From assembly GCA_039985655.1 (NCBI GenBank), contig JBDWSF010000024.1, forward strand, positions 62,001 through 126,000: a stretch of DNA of 64,000 nt, written 5' to 3'. Source of the DNA: Postechiella sp039985655. Its GTDB lineage: Bacteria; Bacteroidota; Bacteroidia; Flavobacteriales; Flavobacteriaceae. The stretch's first letter is position 1, and each line of letters begins with the position of its first letter. The position numbers and the translations under genes were made by a program. Below the pieces are notes generated by a model, which saw only the letters and a program-made list of their open reading frames with translations, was not told where the DNA came from and did no database searches. Positions 36,330 through 45,336 of the stretch are shown one piece after another.

Positions 36330-37640
36330 ATGAGTAATATAGTAGCCATAGTAGGAAGACCAAATGTTGGGAAATCAACTTTTTTTAATAGATTAATTCA
36401 ACGTAGAGAAGCCATTGTAGACGCCGTAAGTGGTGTTACAAGAGATCGTCATTACGGAAAAAGTGATTGGAACGGAAAAGAGTTTTCTTTAATAGATACA
36501 GGAGGTTACGTATTAGGGAGTGACGATATTTTTGAAGCCGAAATTGATAAACAAGTTGAATTAGCTATTGATGAGGCCGATGTCATCATTTTTATGGTTG
36601 ATGTTGAAACTGGCGTAACAGGTATGGATGAAGATGTTGCGAAACTTTTAAGAAAGGTAAATAAACCTGTTTTTTTGGTTGTAAATAAAGTTGATAATGG
36701 TAAAAGAGCCGAAGATGCAGTAGAGTTTTACTCGTTAGGTTTAGGCGAATATTATACCATTGCAAGTATAAATGGAAGTGGTACAGGAGAATTACTTGAT
36801 GATTTAGTTGATAAATTGCCAGAAGTTGAAGAAGAACTTGAAGACGTTGAAGCGTTACCACGTTTCGCTGTTGTTGGTCGTCCTAATGCAGGGAAATCTT
36901 CTTTTATAAATGCTTTAATTGGAGAAGATCGATATATTGTTACCGATATTGCTGGTACAACAAGAGATTCTATAGATACAAAATATAACCGTTTTGGTTT
37001 TGAATTTAATTTAGTTGATACTGCGGGTATTCGTAGAAAATCTAAAGTAAAAGAAGATTTAGAATTTTATTCTGTAATGCGAAGTGTACGTGCTATCGAA
37101 CATTGCGATGTGTGTCTGGTTGTTTTGGATGCCACACGTGGCTTTGATGGTCAAGTTCAGAATATCTTTTGGTTGGCAGAAAAAAACAGAAAAGGTATTG
37201 TTGTTTTAGTAAATAAATGGGATTTAGTAGAGAAAGACCATAAATCAATGAAAGAATACGAGATCGCAATTAAAAAACAAATGGAACCATTTACAGATGT
37301 TCCTGTAGTTTTTATTTCGGTATTAACAAAGCAACGTATTTTTAAAGCGATTGAAACAGCCGTTGAGGTTTATAAAAATCGTACTAAGAAAATAAAAACC
37401 AGCGAACTTAACGAGGTTTTATTACCACTTATAACAAACTACCCACCACCAGCTTACAAGGCTAAATTTGTAAAAATAAAATACATTATGCAATTGCCAA
37501 CACCGCAACCACAATTTGCGTTTTTCTGTAATTTACCACAATACGTAAAAGAACCATATAAGCGTTTTCTTGAAAATAAATTAAGGCAACGTTTTGGATT
37601 TAATGGGGTTCCTATTAGTGTTTACATGAGAAAGAAGTAG
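36330..37640 (+). CDS. der: Ribosome biogenesis GTPase Der
   Basis: A 436-residue protein with two tandem G domains and a KH-like C-terminal domain, essential for 50S subunit assembly. The first G1 is GRPNVGKSTFFN (residues about 8-19), with DTGGY as G3; the second G1 is GRPNAGKSSFINAL near residue 183, with DTAGIRRKSKV as G3 and NKWD as G4. The C-terminal part PQFAFFCNLPQYVKEPYKRF is typical. The length matches other Der proteins. It has its own promoter and no operon partners. Confidence 0.97.
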   Translation: MSNIVAIVGRPNVGKSTFFNRLIQRREAIVDAVSGVTRDRHYGKSDWNGKEFSLIDTGGYVLGSDDIFEAEIDKQVELAIDEADVIIFMVDVETGVTGMDEDVAKLLRKVNKPVFLVVNKVDNGKRAEDAVEFYSLGLGEYYTIASINGSGTGELLDDLVDKLPEVEEELEDVEALPRFAVVGRPNAGKSSFINALIGEDRYIVTDIAGTTRDSIDTKYNRFGFEFNLVDTAGIRRKSKVKEDLEFYSVMRSVRAIEHCDVCLVVLDATRGFDGQVQNIFWLAEKNRKGIVVLVNKWDLVEKDHKSMKEYEIAIKKQMEPFTDVPVVFISVLTKQRIFKAIETAVEVYKNRTKKIKTSELNEVLLPLITNYPPPAYKAKFVKIKYIMQLPTPQPQFAFFCNLPQYVKEPYKRFLENKLRQRFGFNGVPISVYMRKK

Positions 37641-37755
37641 CAATTAATACTTCGGTTATAAAATATTAAAAGCAGAATTCTAGTTCGTTTTAGCTGATTA
37701 CTCATTTTTTTTGAACAAATACTAATAAGGTAAATACTTTATTTTATTAGTAGGG

Positions 37756-37763
37756 TATATTTG
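37756..37763 (+). promoter_or_regulatory. Probable promoter of the sensor operon (-7 box)
   Basis: TATATTTG matches TAnnTTTG and places the start site near 37770, so ATG 37782 rather than the upstream TTG is the start codon. No clear -33 box is visible, which may mean that an activator is needed. Confidence 0.4.
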
Positions 37764-37781
37764 TTTAAAACTTATGTAATT

Positions 37782-38951
37782 ATGAGAAATCAGTTTTTAA
37801 TTTTATGCTTTGTTATCTTTTTTGTCAATATTCAAGCCCAAAAAATTATACATAATCCCGATCATATTTCTAGCAATATTAGTGGTGAACTAACTAAAGT
37901 TGAATTAACAGATACAGAAACGATTCTTCATTTTCATATTAAATCTCCTTTAGGGTCTTGGATTTCAATTCCAAAAAAAACGTATATAGAAGATGCTTCT
38001 GGGAAAGGAGGTAAATTGTATATAACTAAAACAGATGGGATTAGTCTAACAGGTAAGAATTATATGAAAGATTCTGATGAAATCAGATATAAATTATATT
38101 TCCCCGTGTTAGCAAAAGATGTTAAAAAGATAAATTATGGTGAATCTAATCCAGGCGGTAATTGGTTTATTTATAAATTAGATTTATCTAAAGATGGAAA
38201 ACGTTTTTTAAATACGTTAAACAAAGCAAACCTTAATGCTTGGAAAGTAGCAATAGGGCGTAATAGTGCTGACACAGTTTTTATCAATGAAAATGGAACA
38301 GCAAAAGAGTATAAAATAGGGAGACCATTAAGTTTTTCAACAAGTATTAATAATCCTTTATCTTATGCTACAATAAGTAGTTTTATTGGAGCAGGAGAAA
38401 ATACGTTACTTCCAGAAGAATTACCAAAAGAGTTTTTTGGGAATTGGTACGATAAATATGGTACGTTAATACTGATTACTACACCAGATTATATCGTTTC
38501 AGATTCTAGAATTCAATTTTATCAAGACATTCAAAAAAATGGTGAGAATAAATTTGTCATTAAATCTACAAGAGGTGGTTTTCAAGTCTTAAATTTAGAT
38601 AAGGAAACTATAACCATAAGGACAGATAAGTTGAGAACTTTAAAAAAGAAAGAAATTAAAAATACGGTTCCAAAATCAATAAAAGGTAATTGGCTACATT
38701 TGGGAGGAATCAAGAAAATTAATGTAACTGACACCTATTTTTATAATGATGATGGAGGTGTTTTAGGAGTAAACGATATTATAAAAAGCCGTATTGACCA
38801 TGTTGTAGAATCTGACTCTGGAAATGTAATTTGGTTTGTTTTATATCATGAAGGAAACTATAACTTATATATTGCACGCAAGACAGATGGCGAATATGTT
38901 TTAGGTCCAAGAGGTTTTGCTGGTGCTAAATATAAAAAGGTTAAAAATTAA
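37782..38951 (+). CDS. Secreted protein with sensor-like G-N-W modules, first gene of a LytS/LytTR operon
   Basis: A 389-residue exported protein with signal peptide MRNQFLILCFVIFFVNIQAQ. Residues about 20-135 form a beta domain (IPKKTYIEDASGKGGKLYIT) that closely resembles the N-terminus of the thioredoxin-fold protein at 42665. The C-terminal half holds two copies of a module beginning LPKEFFGNWYD and VPKSIKGNWLH, each followed by short beta strands, and the same module forms the ectodomain of the kinase encoded 10 bases downstream. No enzyme motif is present. It may bind the same ligand or partner as the kinase. The family is unrecognised. Confidence 0.75.
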   Translation: MRNQFLILCFVIFFVNIQAQKIIHNPDHISSNISGELTKVELTDTETILHFHIKSPLGSWISIPKKTYIEDASGKGGKLYITKTDGISLTGKNYMKDSDEIRYKLYFPVLAKDVKKINYGESNPGGNWFIYKLDLSKDGKRFLNTLNKANLNAWKVAIGRNSADTVFINENGTAKEYKIGRPLSFSTSINNPLSYATISSFIGAGENTLLPEELPKEFFGNWYDKYGTLILITTPDYIVSDSRIQFYQDIQKNGENKFVIKSTRGGFQVLNLDKETITIRTDKLRTLKKKEIKNTVPKSIKGNWLHLGGIKKINVTDTYFYNDDGGVLGVNDIIKSRIDHVVESDSGNVIWFVLYHEGNYNLYIARKTDGEYVLGPRGFAGAKYKKVKN

Positions 38952-38961
38952 AATTGTTAGT

Positions 38962-40311
38962 TTGAAACTGAAAAAAGGATTCATTTTATTTCTATTACTT
39001 ATTTCTGAATTTGTATTAGGTCAAGGTGTAAGTGTGTTACCATCATACCTTCCCGAAAACCTTTATGGAAGTTGGGTAGATGGAGAAAATAATGTATCTC
39101 TTATTGTTTCAGAAAACTATATTGTTATTCAAAATGAATTGTTTTATTATAACGATATTGTTAAAGAAAATGAGATTATAAACTTCACCTGTGTAGATGG
39201 TTTTAATGTGAAATATATTACCATTTCCACAATTGATTCAGCTAGTATTTCTTTAGATGAAGGTTATCAAATAACAAAACTCACTAAAATTTTAAAGAAT
39301 ACCGAAAATAAGTTACCTAAAACGCTTATTGGTAACTGGTTTGATTCTAAAACTAAAATTGAACTATTAGAAAAAAAAATCCTTTTTTCGGAGAGTTCTT
39401 ATGTCATAGATTATTTTATTTCAACAAACAATATTAACTATTACTTTGTTTTGTACAGGGATGGCGGTTATTATTTTTTATATAATTATGTAAATGATAA
39501 TGGACATTTTTTAAATACAAATTTCGATAAAAATGTCATTTTTAAGAAAGAATCGTTTTTTCATAAACATAGAATCGTTTTCATTTCTGTGTTTATCATA
39601 GCGCTCTTTGTTTTAGGGTATTGTTTGTTTAAATGGAGAATTACTTTAGCCAAAAAGAGAGAAATGACTAAGCGTCTATTTGTGGAAATGCAGCTGAAAA
39701 GTATTCGTTCTCAAATGAATCCTCATTTTTTATTTAATGCTCTTAGTGCTATTCAGAACCTTATAAATAAAGGAGATAATGAAAAGGCAAATCATTATTT
39801 AACCGAATTTTCTCAATTGATGCGTTTAACTTTAGATAAGAGCGAAAAAGGGTTGGTGCCGCTGCATGAAGAGATAGAATCGATAAAAAAGTATTTAGAA
39901 TTAGAGGGTTTACGTTTTTCTTTTAAATATAGTATAATTGTAGATTCAAAAATAAACAAGCACGACGTTGAAATTCCAGCGATGTTAATACAGCCTTTTG
40001 TAGAGAATGCAATTGTGCATGGTTTAAATGAGAAAAAAGGAGAAAAAAAATTAACAATAGATTTTAAAATTGAAAAGGGAAGCCTAAGATGCTTTATTGT
40101 AGATGAAGGTATTGGAATTAATGCAGCCCAGGCTAAAAAAAGATCAAACTTAAACAGAGAAAAATACGGTATAAAACTGGCACAAGATCGCATTGGTTTA
40201 ATTAACGATAATTATAAAACAAATGCGAAAATTAAGATAACAGATGCTTCAATTCTTGATAGTGAAAAAACTGGAACAATGGTTGAAATTTCGATGCCTT
40301 TAAGTTATTAA
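38962..40311 (+). CDS. LytS-type sensor histidine kinase with unusual periplasmic ectodomain
   Basis: A 449-residue inner-membrane kinase. An N-terminal signal or anchor helix (GFILFLLLISEFVLG) is followed by a periplasmic region of about 180 residues with two G-N/S-W modules (LPENLYGSWVDGENN and LPKTLIGNWFDSKTK), a membrane helix (FISVFIIALFVLGYCLF), and the LytS-like catalytic part: phosphoacceptor His in RSQMNPHFLFNALSAIQNLI, and ATP-lid motifs IQPFVENAIVHGL and VDEGIGI. The start is taken as TTG 38962 because upstream codons overlap the previous gene. It should phosphorylate the response regulator encoded 20 bases downstream. Confidence 0.88.
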   Translation: MKLKKGFILFLLLISEFVLGQGVSVLPSYLPENLYGSWVDGENNVSLIVSENYIVIQNELFYYNDIVKENEIINFTCVDGFNVKYITISTIDSASISLDEGYQITKLTKILKNTENKLPKTLIGNWFDSKTKIELLEKKILFSESSYVIDYFISTNNINYYFVLYRDGGYYFLYNYVNDNGHFLNTNFDKNVIFKKESFFHKHRIVFISVFIIALFVLGYCLFKWRITLAKKREMTKRLFVEMQLKSIRSQMNPHFLFNALSAIQNLINKGDNEKANHYLTEFSQLMRLTLDKSEKGLVPLHEEIESIKKYLELEGLRFSFKYSIIVDSKINKHDVEIPAMLIQPFVENAIVHGLNEKKGEKKLTIDFKIEKGSLRCFIVDEGIGINAAQAKKRSNLNREKYGIKLAQDRIGLINDNYKTNAKIKITDASILDSEKTGTMVEISMPLSY

Positions 40312-40331
40312 TAATATTAAATTTAGAGTAA

Positions 40332-41084
40332 ATGATAATTAAAAGTATCATAATTGATGATGAAGTTCATAATCAAGAAAACCTAAAACGGTTGGTAGAA
40401 AAAAATTGCTCTAATATTAAAGTAGTAGGTGTAGCTTCTTCTGCAGAGGATGGATTAGAACTTATACTTAAACATCAGCCCGATTTAGTGTTTTTAGATA
40501 TCGAGATGCCGTCTAAAAATGGTTTTGAAATGTTGGAATCGATGAGTCACATTAATTTTGAAGTCATTTTTGTTACAGCTTACAATCAATATGTGCTTCA
40601 AGCTATTAAATCGTGTGCACTCGATTATTTAATGAAACCAGTCGCTATCCCCGAATTAAAAGATGCCATTTCTAGAGTATCTCAAGTGGTTACCAAGAAA
40701 CGAGAAAATCAGAAATTGAAAGTGTTAGTCGGTAATTTAAAAAACATCAATCAACCTCAAAAAATAGCATTACCTACTGCCGAAGAACTTCACTTTGTGT
40801 CAATTAATGAAATTATACGTTGTAAAGGAGAAAATAATTATACGAAGTTTTATCTCTCTAATGGTAATTCTATATTAGTGTCGCGTACATTAAAAGAATG
40901 GGACGATTTATTGTCTTCGCAAGAGTTTATTAGAACACATCAATCGCATTTAATTAATAGTATTCATGTAAAATCTTATGTAAAAAAAGATGGTGGTTAT
41001 ATTTTAATGAACGACGGAAGCATGGTAAGTGTTTCTAAGCATAAAAAAGAATATACACTAAATAGATTGGCCTCTTTAAAGTGA
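40332..41084 (+). CDS. LytTR-family response regulator
   Basis: A 250-residue regulator. The receiver domain (residues 1-120) has the acidic pocket IIDDE, phosphoacceptor Asp in DLVFLDIEMPSKNGFE, Thr in FVTAYNQ and Lys in YLMKPVA. The DNA-binding LytTR domain (about 150-250) includes INEIIRCKGENNYTKFYLSN, RTHQSHLINSIHVKSYVKK and MVSVSKHKKEY. It is encoded directly after the cognate kinase. LytTR proteins usually activate a few nearby targets by binding two direct repeats; the related 42-nt elements upstream of 41214 and 42665 are the best candidates here. Confidence 0.93.
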   Translation: MIIKSIIIDDEVHNQENLKRLVEKNCSNIKVVGVASSAEDGLELILKHQPDLVFLDIEMPSKNGFEMLESMSHINFEVIFVTAYNQYVLQAIKSCALDYLMKPVAIPELKDAISRVSQVVTKKRENQKLKVLVGNLKNINQPQKIALPTAEELHFVSINEIIRCKGENNYTKFYLSNGNSILVSRTLKEWDDLLSSQEFIRTHQSHLINSIHVKSYVKKDGGYILMNDGSMVSVSKHKKEYTLNRLASLK

Positions 41085-41105
41085 ATTCTAGTAAAATGAT
41101 ATTAG

Positions 41106-41147
41106 TTACTAAGTAGATAATAGTAATTGCTAATTGTTATGGTATTT
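41106..41147 (+). promoter_or_regulatory. Candidate LytTR operator upstream of the first thioredoxin gene
   Basis: A 42-base element starting TTACTAAGT and containing GTAAT..CTAATTGTTA, with 32 of 42 bases identical to 42463-42504. It lies 66 bases before the start codon at 41214. Its presence ahead of two output-like genes just after a LytTR regulator suggests an operator; the assignment is inferred. Confidence 0.4.
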
Positions 41148-41213
41148 ACTGATTGGTATTTATTATGTTTATATCGACAGTCAATAATATAAAAAGATAA
41201 AAGATAAACTGTA

Positions 41214-42332
41214 ATGAAAAGAATTTTAAAAACATTCATAGTATTATATGTCTTAATACCCATAACGGCCTGTAGTCAAAAACAAAAAAAAGAAGAAAAA
41301 TATACAATTACTGGTCAGGTTAGTGGGTTTCCCGATGGTACTAAATTCTATTTGCGCAACCTCTCAACTGATGCTGTTTTTGACAGCACAATAGTAGAAA
41401 AAGGTCATTTTAAGTTTATGGGAGAATTATACAGCACTCCAGAACAAATTTGGTTAACTGCAAAAGTTGATAAGAAGTTTATTTACACCAATTTGCTTAT
41501 AGGTAATGATGAAATAAGTATCAATGGAGATATAACAGACTTTCCTTGGAATGTTGATATTAAAGGATCCAAAATCCAAGAGAATTATGGTTATTCATTA
41601 AGTATTACAAAGGAATATGATATAAAAAGGGATTCGATGTTACAAGCCTTATTTAAACTCCCAAAAGAAAAACAACAAGAGGTTGAAAAGGCAGTGTGGG
41701 AAAAAATCAGAAAACTTGATAAGATTGGAGAACGTTTACGCATTGAATATGTAAAAACCCATTCTAATACTTATGCCAGTGTTATCAATTTAGGTTATTT
41801 GAAACAGAAACTATCTAAGGATACTATCCAACAAATATTTGATAAATATTCACCAGAAATTAAAAATAGTAAGTATGCGAAAATAATTGAAGTGTATTTA
41901 AAAGAAAAAATATCAGCAATAGGAGATGAATATCACGATTTTGAAGGGCTAAATCAAAAAGATGAAAAAGTTAAATTTTCAGATATTAAAGGAGAATATA
42001 CATTAATTGATTTTACATCCGCATTTTGCGGACCTTGTATTCTGGCAGCGGACGAATTAGTGGAAATTAATGAAACGTATTCAAACTCTTTAACTATTGT
42101 TAGTTTTTCGGGAGACTTTAAAAAAGATGTTTGGTTAAAATCATTGAAAAGGGATAAAGTAACTTGGAATAGCATATGGGATGGAAAAGGAAGGTATAGC
42201 GAAACATCTATTAAGTATGGCGTTCAGGGCGTCCCTTCTTTTGTGTTGATTAATCAAGAAGGAATAATAATTGATAAATGGACGGGTTACAGAAAAGGAA
42301 GTCTAATCAAACGAATAAAAAAGAATCTTTAA
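41214..42332 (+). CDS. Exported TlpA-type thioredoxin-fold lipoprotein with DUF4369-like N-terminal domain
   Basis: A 372-residue protein with a lipoprotein signal (VLYVLIPITACSQKQ, Cys near residue 21). Residues about 30-125 make a DUF4369-like beta domain (YTITGQVSGFPDGTKFYLRN), a helical linker follows, and residues about 235-372 are a thioredoxin domain with the redox pair FCGPCI and the cis-Pro in QGVPSFVLI. It should act as a periplasmic or surface thiol-disulfide reductase. It is separated from the kinase/regulator genes by 129 bases that carry a candidate operator. Redox partner and substrate are unknown. Confidence 0.88.
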   Translation: MKRILKTFIVLYVLIPITACSQKQKKEEKYTITGQVSGFPDGTKFYLRNLSTDAVFDSTIVEKGHFKFMGELYSTPEQIWLTAKVDKKFIYTNLLIGNDEISINGDITDFPWNVDIKGSKIQENYGYSLSITKEYDIKRDSMLQALFKLPKEKQQEVEKAVWEKIRKLDKIGERLRIEYVKTHSNTYASVINLGYLKQKLSKDTIQQIFDKYSPEIKNSKYAKIIEVYLKEKISAIGDEYHDFEGLNQKDEKVKFSDIKGEYTLIDFTSAFCGPCILAADELVEINETYSNSLTIVSFSGDFKKDVWLKSLKRDKVTWNSIWDGKGRYSETSIKYGVQGVPSFVLINQEGIIIDKWTGYRKGSLIKRIKKNL

Positions 42333-42403
42333 TATGAGCTTTTTTGATATTGGTTCTCACAAGTAAATGTTGCTCTTTCTTTTTTGAAAAGCTATGTTGT
42401 AAA

Positions 42404-42504
42404 TTATGACTAATTGTAAGCTAAATAATGTTTAAAAATAAATTCTAACAAAACAATGCCAATTACTAAGTTTATAGTGGTAATGACTAATTGTTACGCC
42501 ATAT
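42404..42504 (+). promoter_or_regulatory. Candidate LytTR operator region upstream of the second thioredoxin gene
   Basis: Within the 332-base gap (42333-42664) an element at 42463-42504 repeats that at 41106-41147, and a shorter relative, TTATGACTAATTGTAAGC, lies at 42404-42421. The two share GACTAATTGT about 77 bases apart. The remaining part of the gap is AT-rich; a weak -7-like TAATTTCG is at 42629-42636. No gene is seen in the gap. Confidence 0.4.
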
Positions 42505-42664
42505 TTTAATTAAATAACACCATATTTATCTCTAAATCAAGCTTTGTAAGTTGTTTTAATTATTAATTAGTTTAATTAATATGAACAGATTTATAATTAA
42601 ATTAAGAATATTCATATAAATTATGTCTTAATTTCGTTATCTAATAATCAATCAAAAATCGATC

Positions 42665-45244
42665 ATGAGAAAAAATGTATTCATCCTTTTGTTATCATTA
42701 ATTTGTGCTTTTTCATTTGCACAAAAAATAGTTAAAAATCCGAATTACGGACTTAGCTCAGTACCAGGTTCAATAGTGAAAATAGAATTATTAGATACCG
42801 CTACAGTTGTACATTTTCAACTTAAAACAAATCCTACTAGTAGGTTTCTTATTCCTAAAAAAACGTTTATACAAGATTTTAATGGAGGTGGAGATAAACT
42901 TTTTGTAACTGGAGCAGAAGGGGTAAAGCTTAGTAAATGGCATACTATCCCAGAATCTGGAGAACAATCTTATAAATTATTTTTCCCAAAACTAGATAAA
43001 AATGTAAATACTATTGATTTTGGTGAAGCAAATGATGGTGGTACTTGGGCGATTTATGATATCGTAATTAATGAAATAGAAGGTGATTCTATTTTACCAA
43101 AAGAAATTATAGGGAATTGGATGTTAGCAGATGGTAGTAACCGTTGGGATTATACTTTCAATTCAAAAAATGCGATAGTAGATCGTCGTGTTTGGAGTTA
43201 TAAATCTGTAGAAAATAAAGGAAAGAAATATACACTAACTCTTGAGAATTCAGGAGACTTTAAAATTGTTTATGCCAAATTAAGTAAAAATGGACATGTA
43301 GATTTTGGATTAAATCCAAAGACACTGCATACTTATAGTTTAGAAGAAGTGCACAACCCTAATTTTAAGTTAGATAATGATGCCCTTTATGAAGCTTCTA
43401 ATATTCTTAATAAAGATTCGGCAATTTATTCTGGTGTAATAAAAGGTTATACAGAAAGAGCTAATATGAAAACAGGAATGGTTTATGTTAATAATGCTTT
43501 TACAGGAAATCAAGAATCTAATTTGGTTAAAATTTCTAATGATGGTCGTTTTTCAATTAAATTTAATTTAATGCACCCTCAGCCTGTTTTTGTACGAATG
43601 GCAGGTCTTAACGAGTCCGTTTTTATAGAGCCAGGAAAAGAAACATTTCATTTTATAGATGGTAAAAAATCTCTTTTTATGGGGGATTGTGCTCAAGTAA
43701 ATTCAGATTTGCAAGCAATGAAAGATATACGGTATTTTGATTATCAAGAAACAATGAGCAAGATAGGGGTAACATCACCCGAAGCATACAAAAAAATATG
43801 TTTTGATGTTAGAGATAAAGAATTAAAAGCGGTTAAAGCGCTTGCAGAAAAACAATTTATTAGTAATAAAGCGCTTCAAGTCAAAAAAATAGATGTAGAA
43901 TATGGAGCCTTTGAAAAAGTATCAGGTTATGGTATGTATAGAGGGAGTTTAGAAAGAAGGAATAAATCTGTAAAAACAGATAAACAAAAAAAACCTTTTA
44001 AATCATTTATAATTAATAAATCATTTTACGATTTTGTAACACCAGAATCTATTAATAACAAGTTAGCCGTTTTATCTACAAACTATAATTATTTTATAAA
44101 CAGATTAGTGTATGCTGATGTTTTTAAAGCAGATAATACAAAACGACCTACTATTGTCGAGCGTGTAGATTGGTTACAAAATCAGGGAATTGAACTGTCG
44201 TTAGAAGAGTTAAAGATGGCAGAAGCGAGTAAAGAAATTGAAACGCCAGAAGTTTTAATAAAACAAGAAAAATTTAGAAAAGTACATGGAAGTGTTGAGC
44301 AAGGTTTTTATAAAAAATATGCAAAAGCATATCAGGGTTTTTCAAAAGAGAACAAAGAAAAATCAAAATTTAACCACTTTGTTTTAAGTCTAGCTGATTA
44401 TGCAATAACTAAAGGCGATACCCTTTCTGAGGAAGAAGTTAAAATGATTGATGCTGTTAAAAAATTAAAAACAGATGTTGAATTAGAGAATGAAAAAGAG
44501 TTTAATGAAATATATGGAAAAATAAGAGGGCAATTTTATAAAAAACATAGTAGTAGTCTTTCAGGTTTAAGTATGCATAAACATTATTCAGCAATAGATA
44601 AGAATATCAAAGATTACTTTGGCGATTCAGATGCTTTTCTATATGATATTATAACTTTTCAAAGAGGGAATAAAAGATTAGAAGATTACAATGTGTATAC
44701 GGATAATGAGTTAAAAGTCATTCAGCAAAAAATTAAAGACCCTTTTTTGGTAACGTACATGGCTACTGCGAATGAAGCTACAAAAGAAAAAATAGAGTTA
44801 AATAAAACAAAAGGAGATTACAGCGTTAATGCAGTCGAAAATACCGAAGGCGATGAGTTGTTTAATGCGATGATTAAAAAGTTTAAAGGCAAAGTGATTT
44901 ATGTCGATTTTTGGGCCACTTGGTGTGGCCCTTGTAAATCTGGAATGAAAAAAATTGAACCTTTAAAAGAAGAGATGAAAAATGAGGATGTCGTATTTTT
45001 ATATATAACGAATCAAACTTCACCAGAGGGAACATGGAAAAATTCTATAGCTAATATTAAAGGTGAGCATTATAGAGTGACTAAAGATGAATGGAATTAC
45101 CTTTCAGATAAATTTAAAATCTCAGGTATTCCACACTATACCTTAGTTAATAAAAAAGGCGAGGTTGTTAAACCTAAAATGAGGCATAACTCAAATGTAA
45201 AACTTAAAACAATTTTATCGCAAGAAATAAAAAAAGAAATCTAA
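42665..45244 (+). CDS. Large exported multidomain protein with C-terminal thioredoxin domain
   Basis: An 859-residue secreted protein (signal MRKNVFILLLSLICAFSFAQ). Domain order: a beta domain (residues about 20-140, FLIPKKTFIQDFNGGGDKLF) shared with the 37782 protein; one G-N-W module (LPKEIIGNWMLADGS); a DUF4369-like domain (about 255-335, YSGVIKGYTERANMKTGMVY); a long charged helical region; and a thioredoxin domain (about 735-859) with VDFWATWCGPCKSG and cis-Pro SGIPHYTL. The combination links the sensor modules to a redox enzyme. Unlike the 41214 protein it has no lipobox. Function is not known beyond probable envelope thiol chemistry. Confidence 0.87.
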   Translation: MRKNVFILLLSLICAFSFAQKIVKNPNYGLSSVPGSIVKIELLDTATVVHFQLKTNPTSRFLIPKKTFIQDFNGGGDKLFVTGAEGVKLSKWHTIPESGEQSYKLFFPKLDKNVNTIDFGEANDGGTWAIYDIVINEIEGDSILPKEIIGNWMLADGSNRWDYTFNSKNAIVDRRVWSYKSVENKGKKYTLTLENSGDFKIVYAKLSKNGHVDFGLNPKTLHTYSLEEVHNPNFKLDNDALYEASNILNKDSAIYSGVIKGYTERANMKTGMVYVNNAFTGNQESNLVKISNDGRFSIKFNLMHPQPVFVRMAGLNESVFIEPGKETFHFIDGKKSLFMGDCAQVNSDLQAMKDIRYFDYQETMSKIGVTSPEAYKKICFDVRDKELKAVKALAEKQFISNKALQVKKIDVEYGAFEKVSGYGMYRGSLERRNKSVKTDKQKKPFKSFIINKSFYDFVTPESINNKLAVLSTNYNYFINRLVYADVFKADNTKRPTIVERVDWLQNQGIELSLEELKMAEASKEIETPEVLIKQEKFRKVHGSVEQGFYKKYAKAYQGFSKENKEKSKFNHFVLSLADYAITKGDTLSEEEVKMIDAVKKLKTDVELENEKEFNEIYGKIRGQFYKKHSSSLSGLSMHKHYSAIDKNIKDYFGDSDAFLYDIITFQRGNKRLEDYNVYTDNELKVIQQKIKDPFLVTYMATANEATKEKIELNKTKGDYSVNAVENTEGDELFNAMIKKFKGKVIYVDFWATWCGPCKSGMKKIEPLKEEMKNEDVVFLYITNQTSPEGTWKNSIANIKGEHYRVTKDEWNYLSDKFKISGIPHYTLVNKKGEVVKPKMRHNSNVKLKTILSQEIKKEI

Positions 45245-45336
45245 TCATCATCATCATAAAAAACGAACAATCAATCATATTTGGTACGAAAGTTGTGCCA
45301 TAAAAGCAAAACCAATCATCAATCACTAATTAATCA

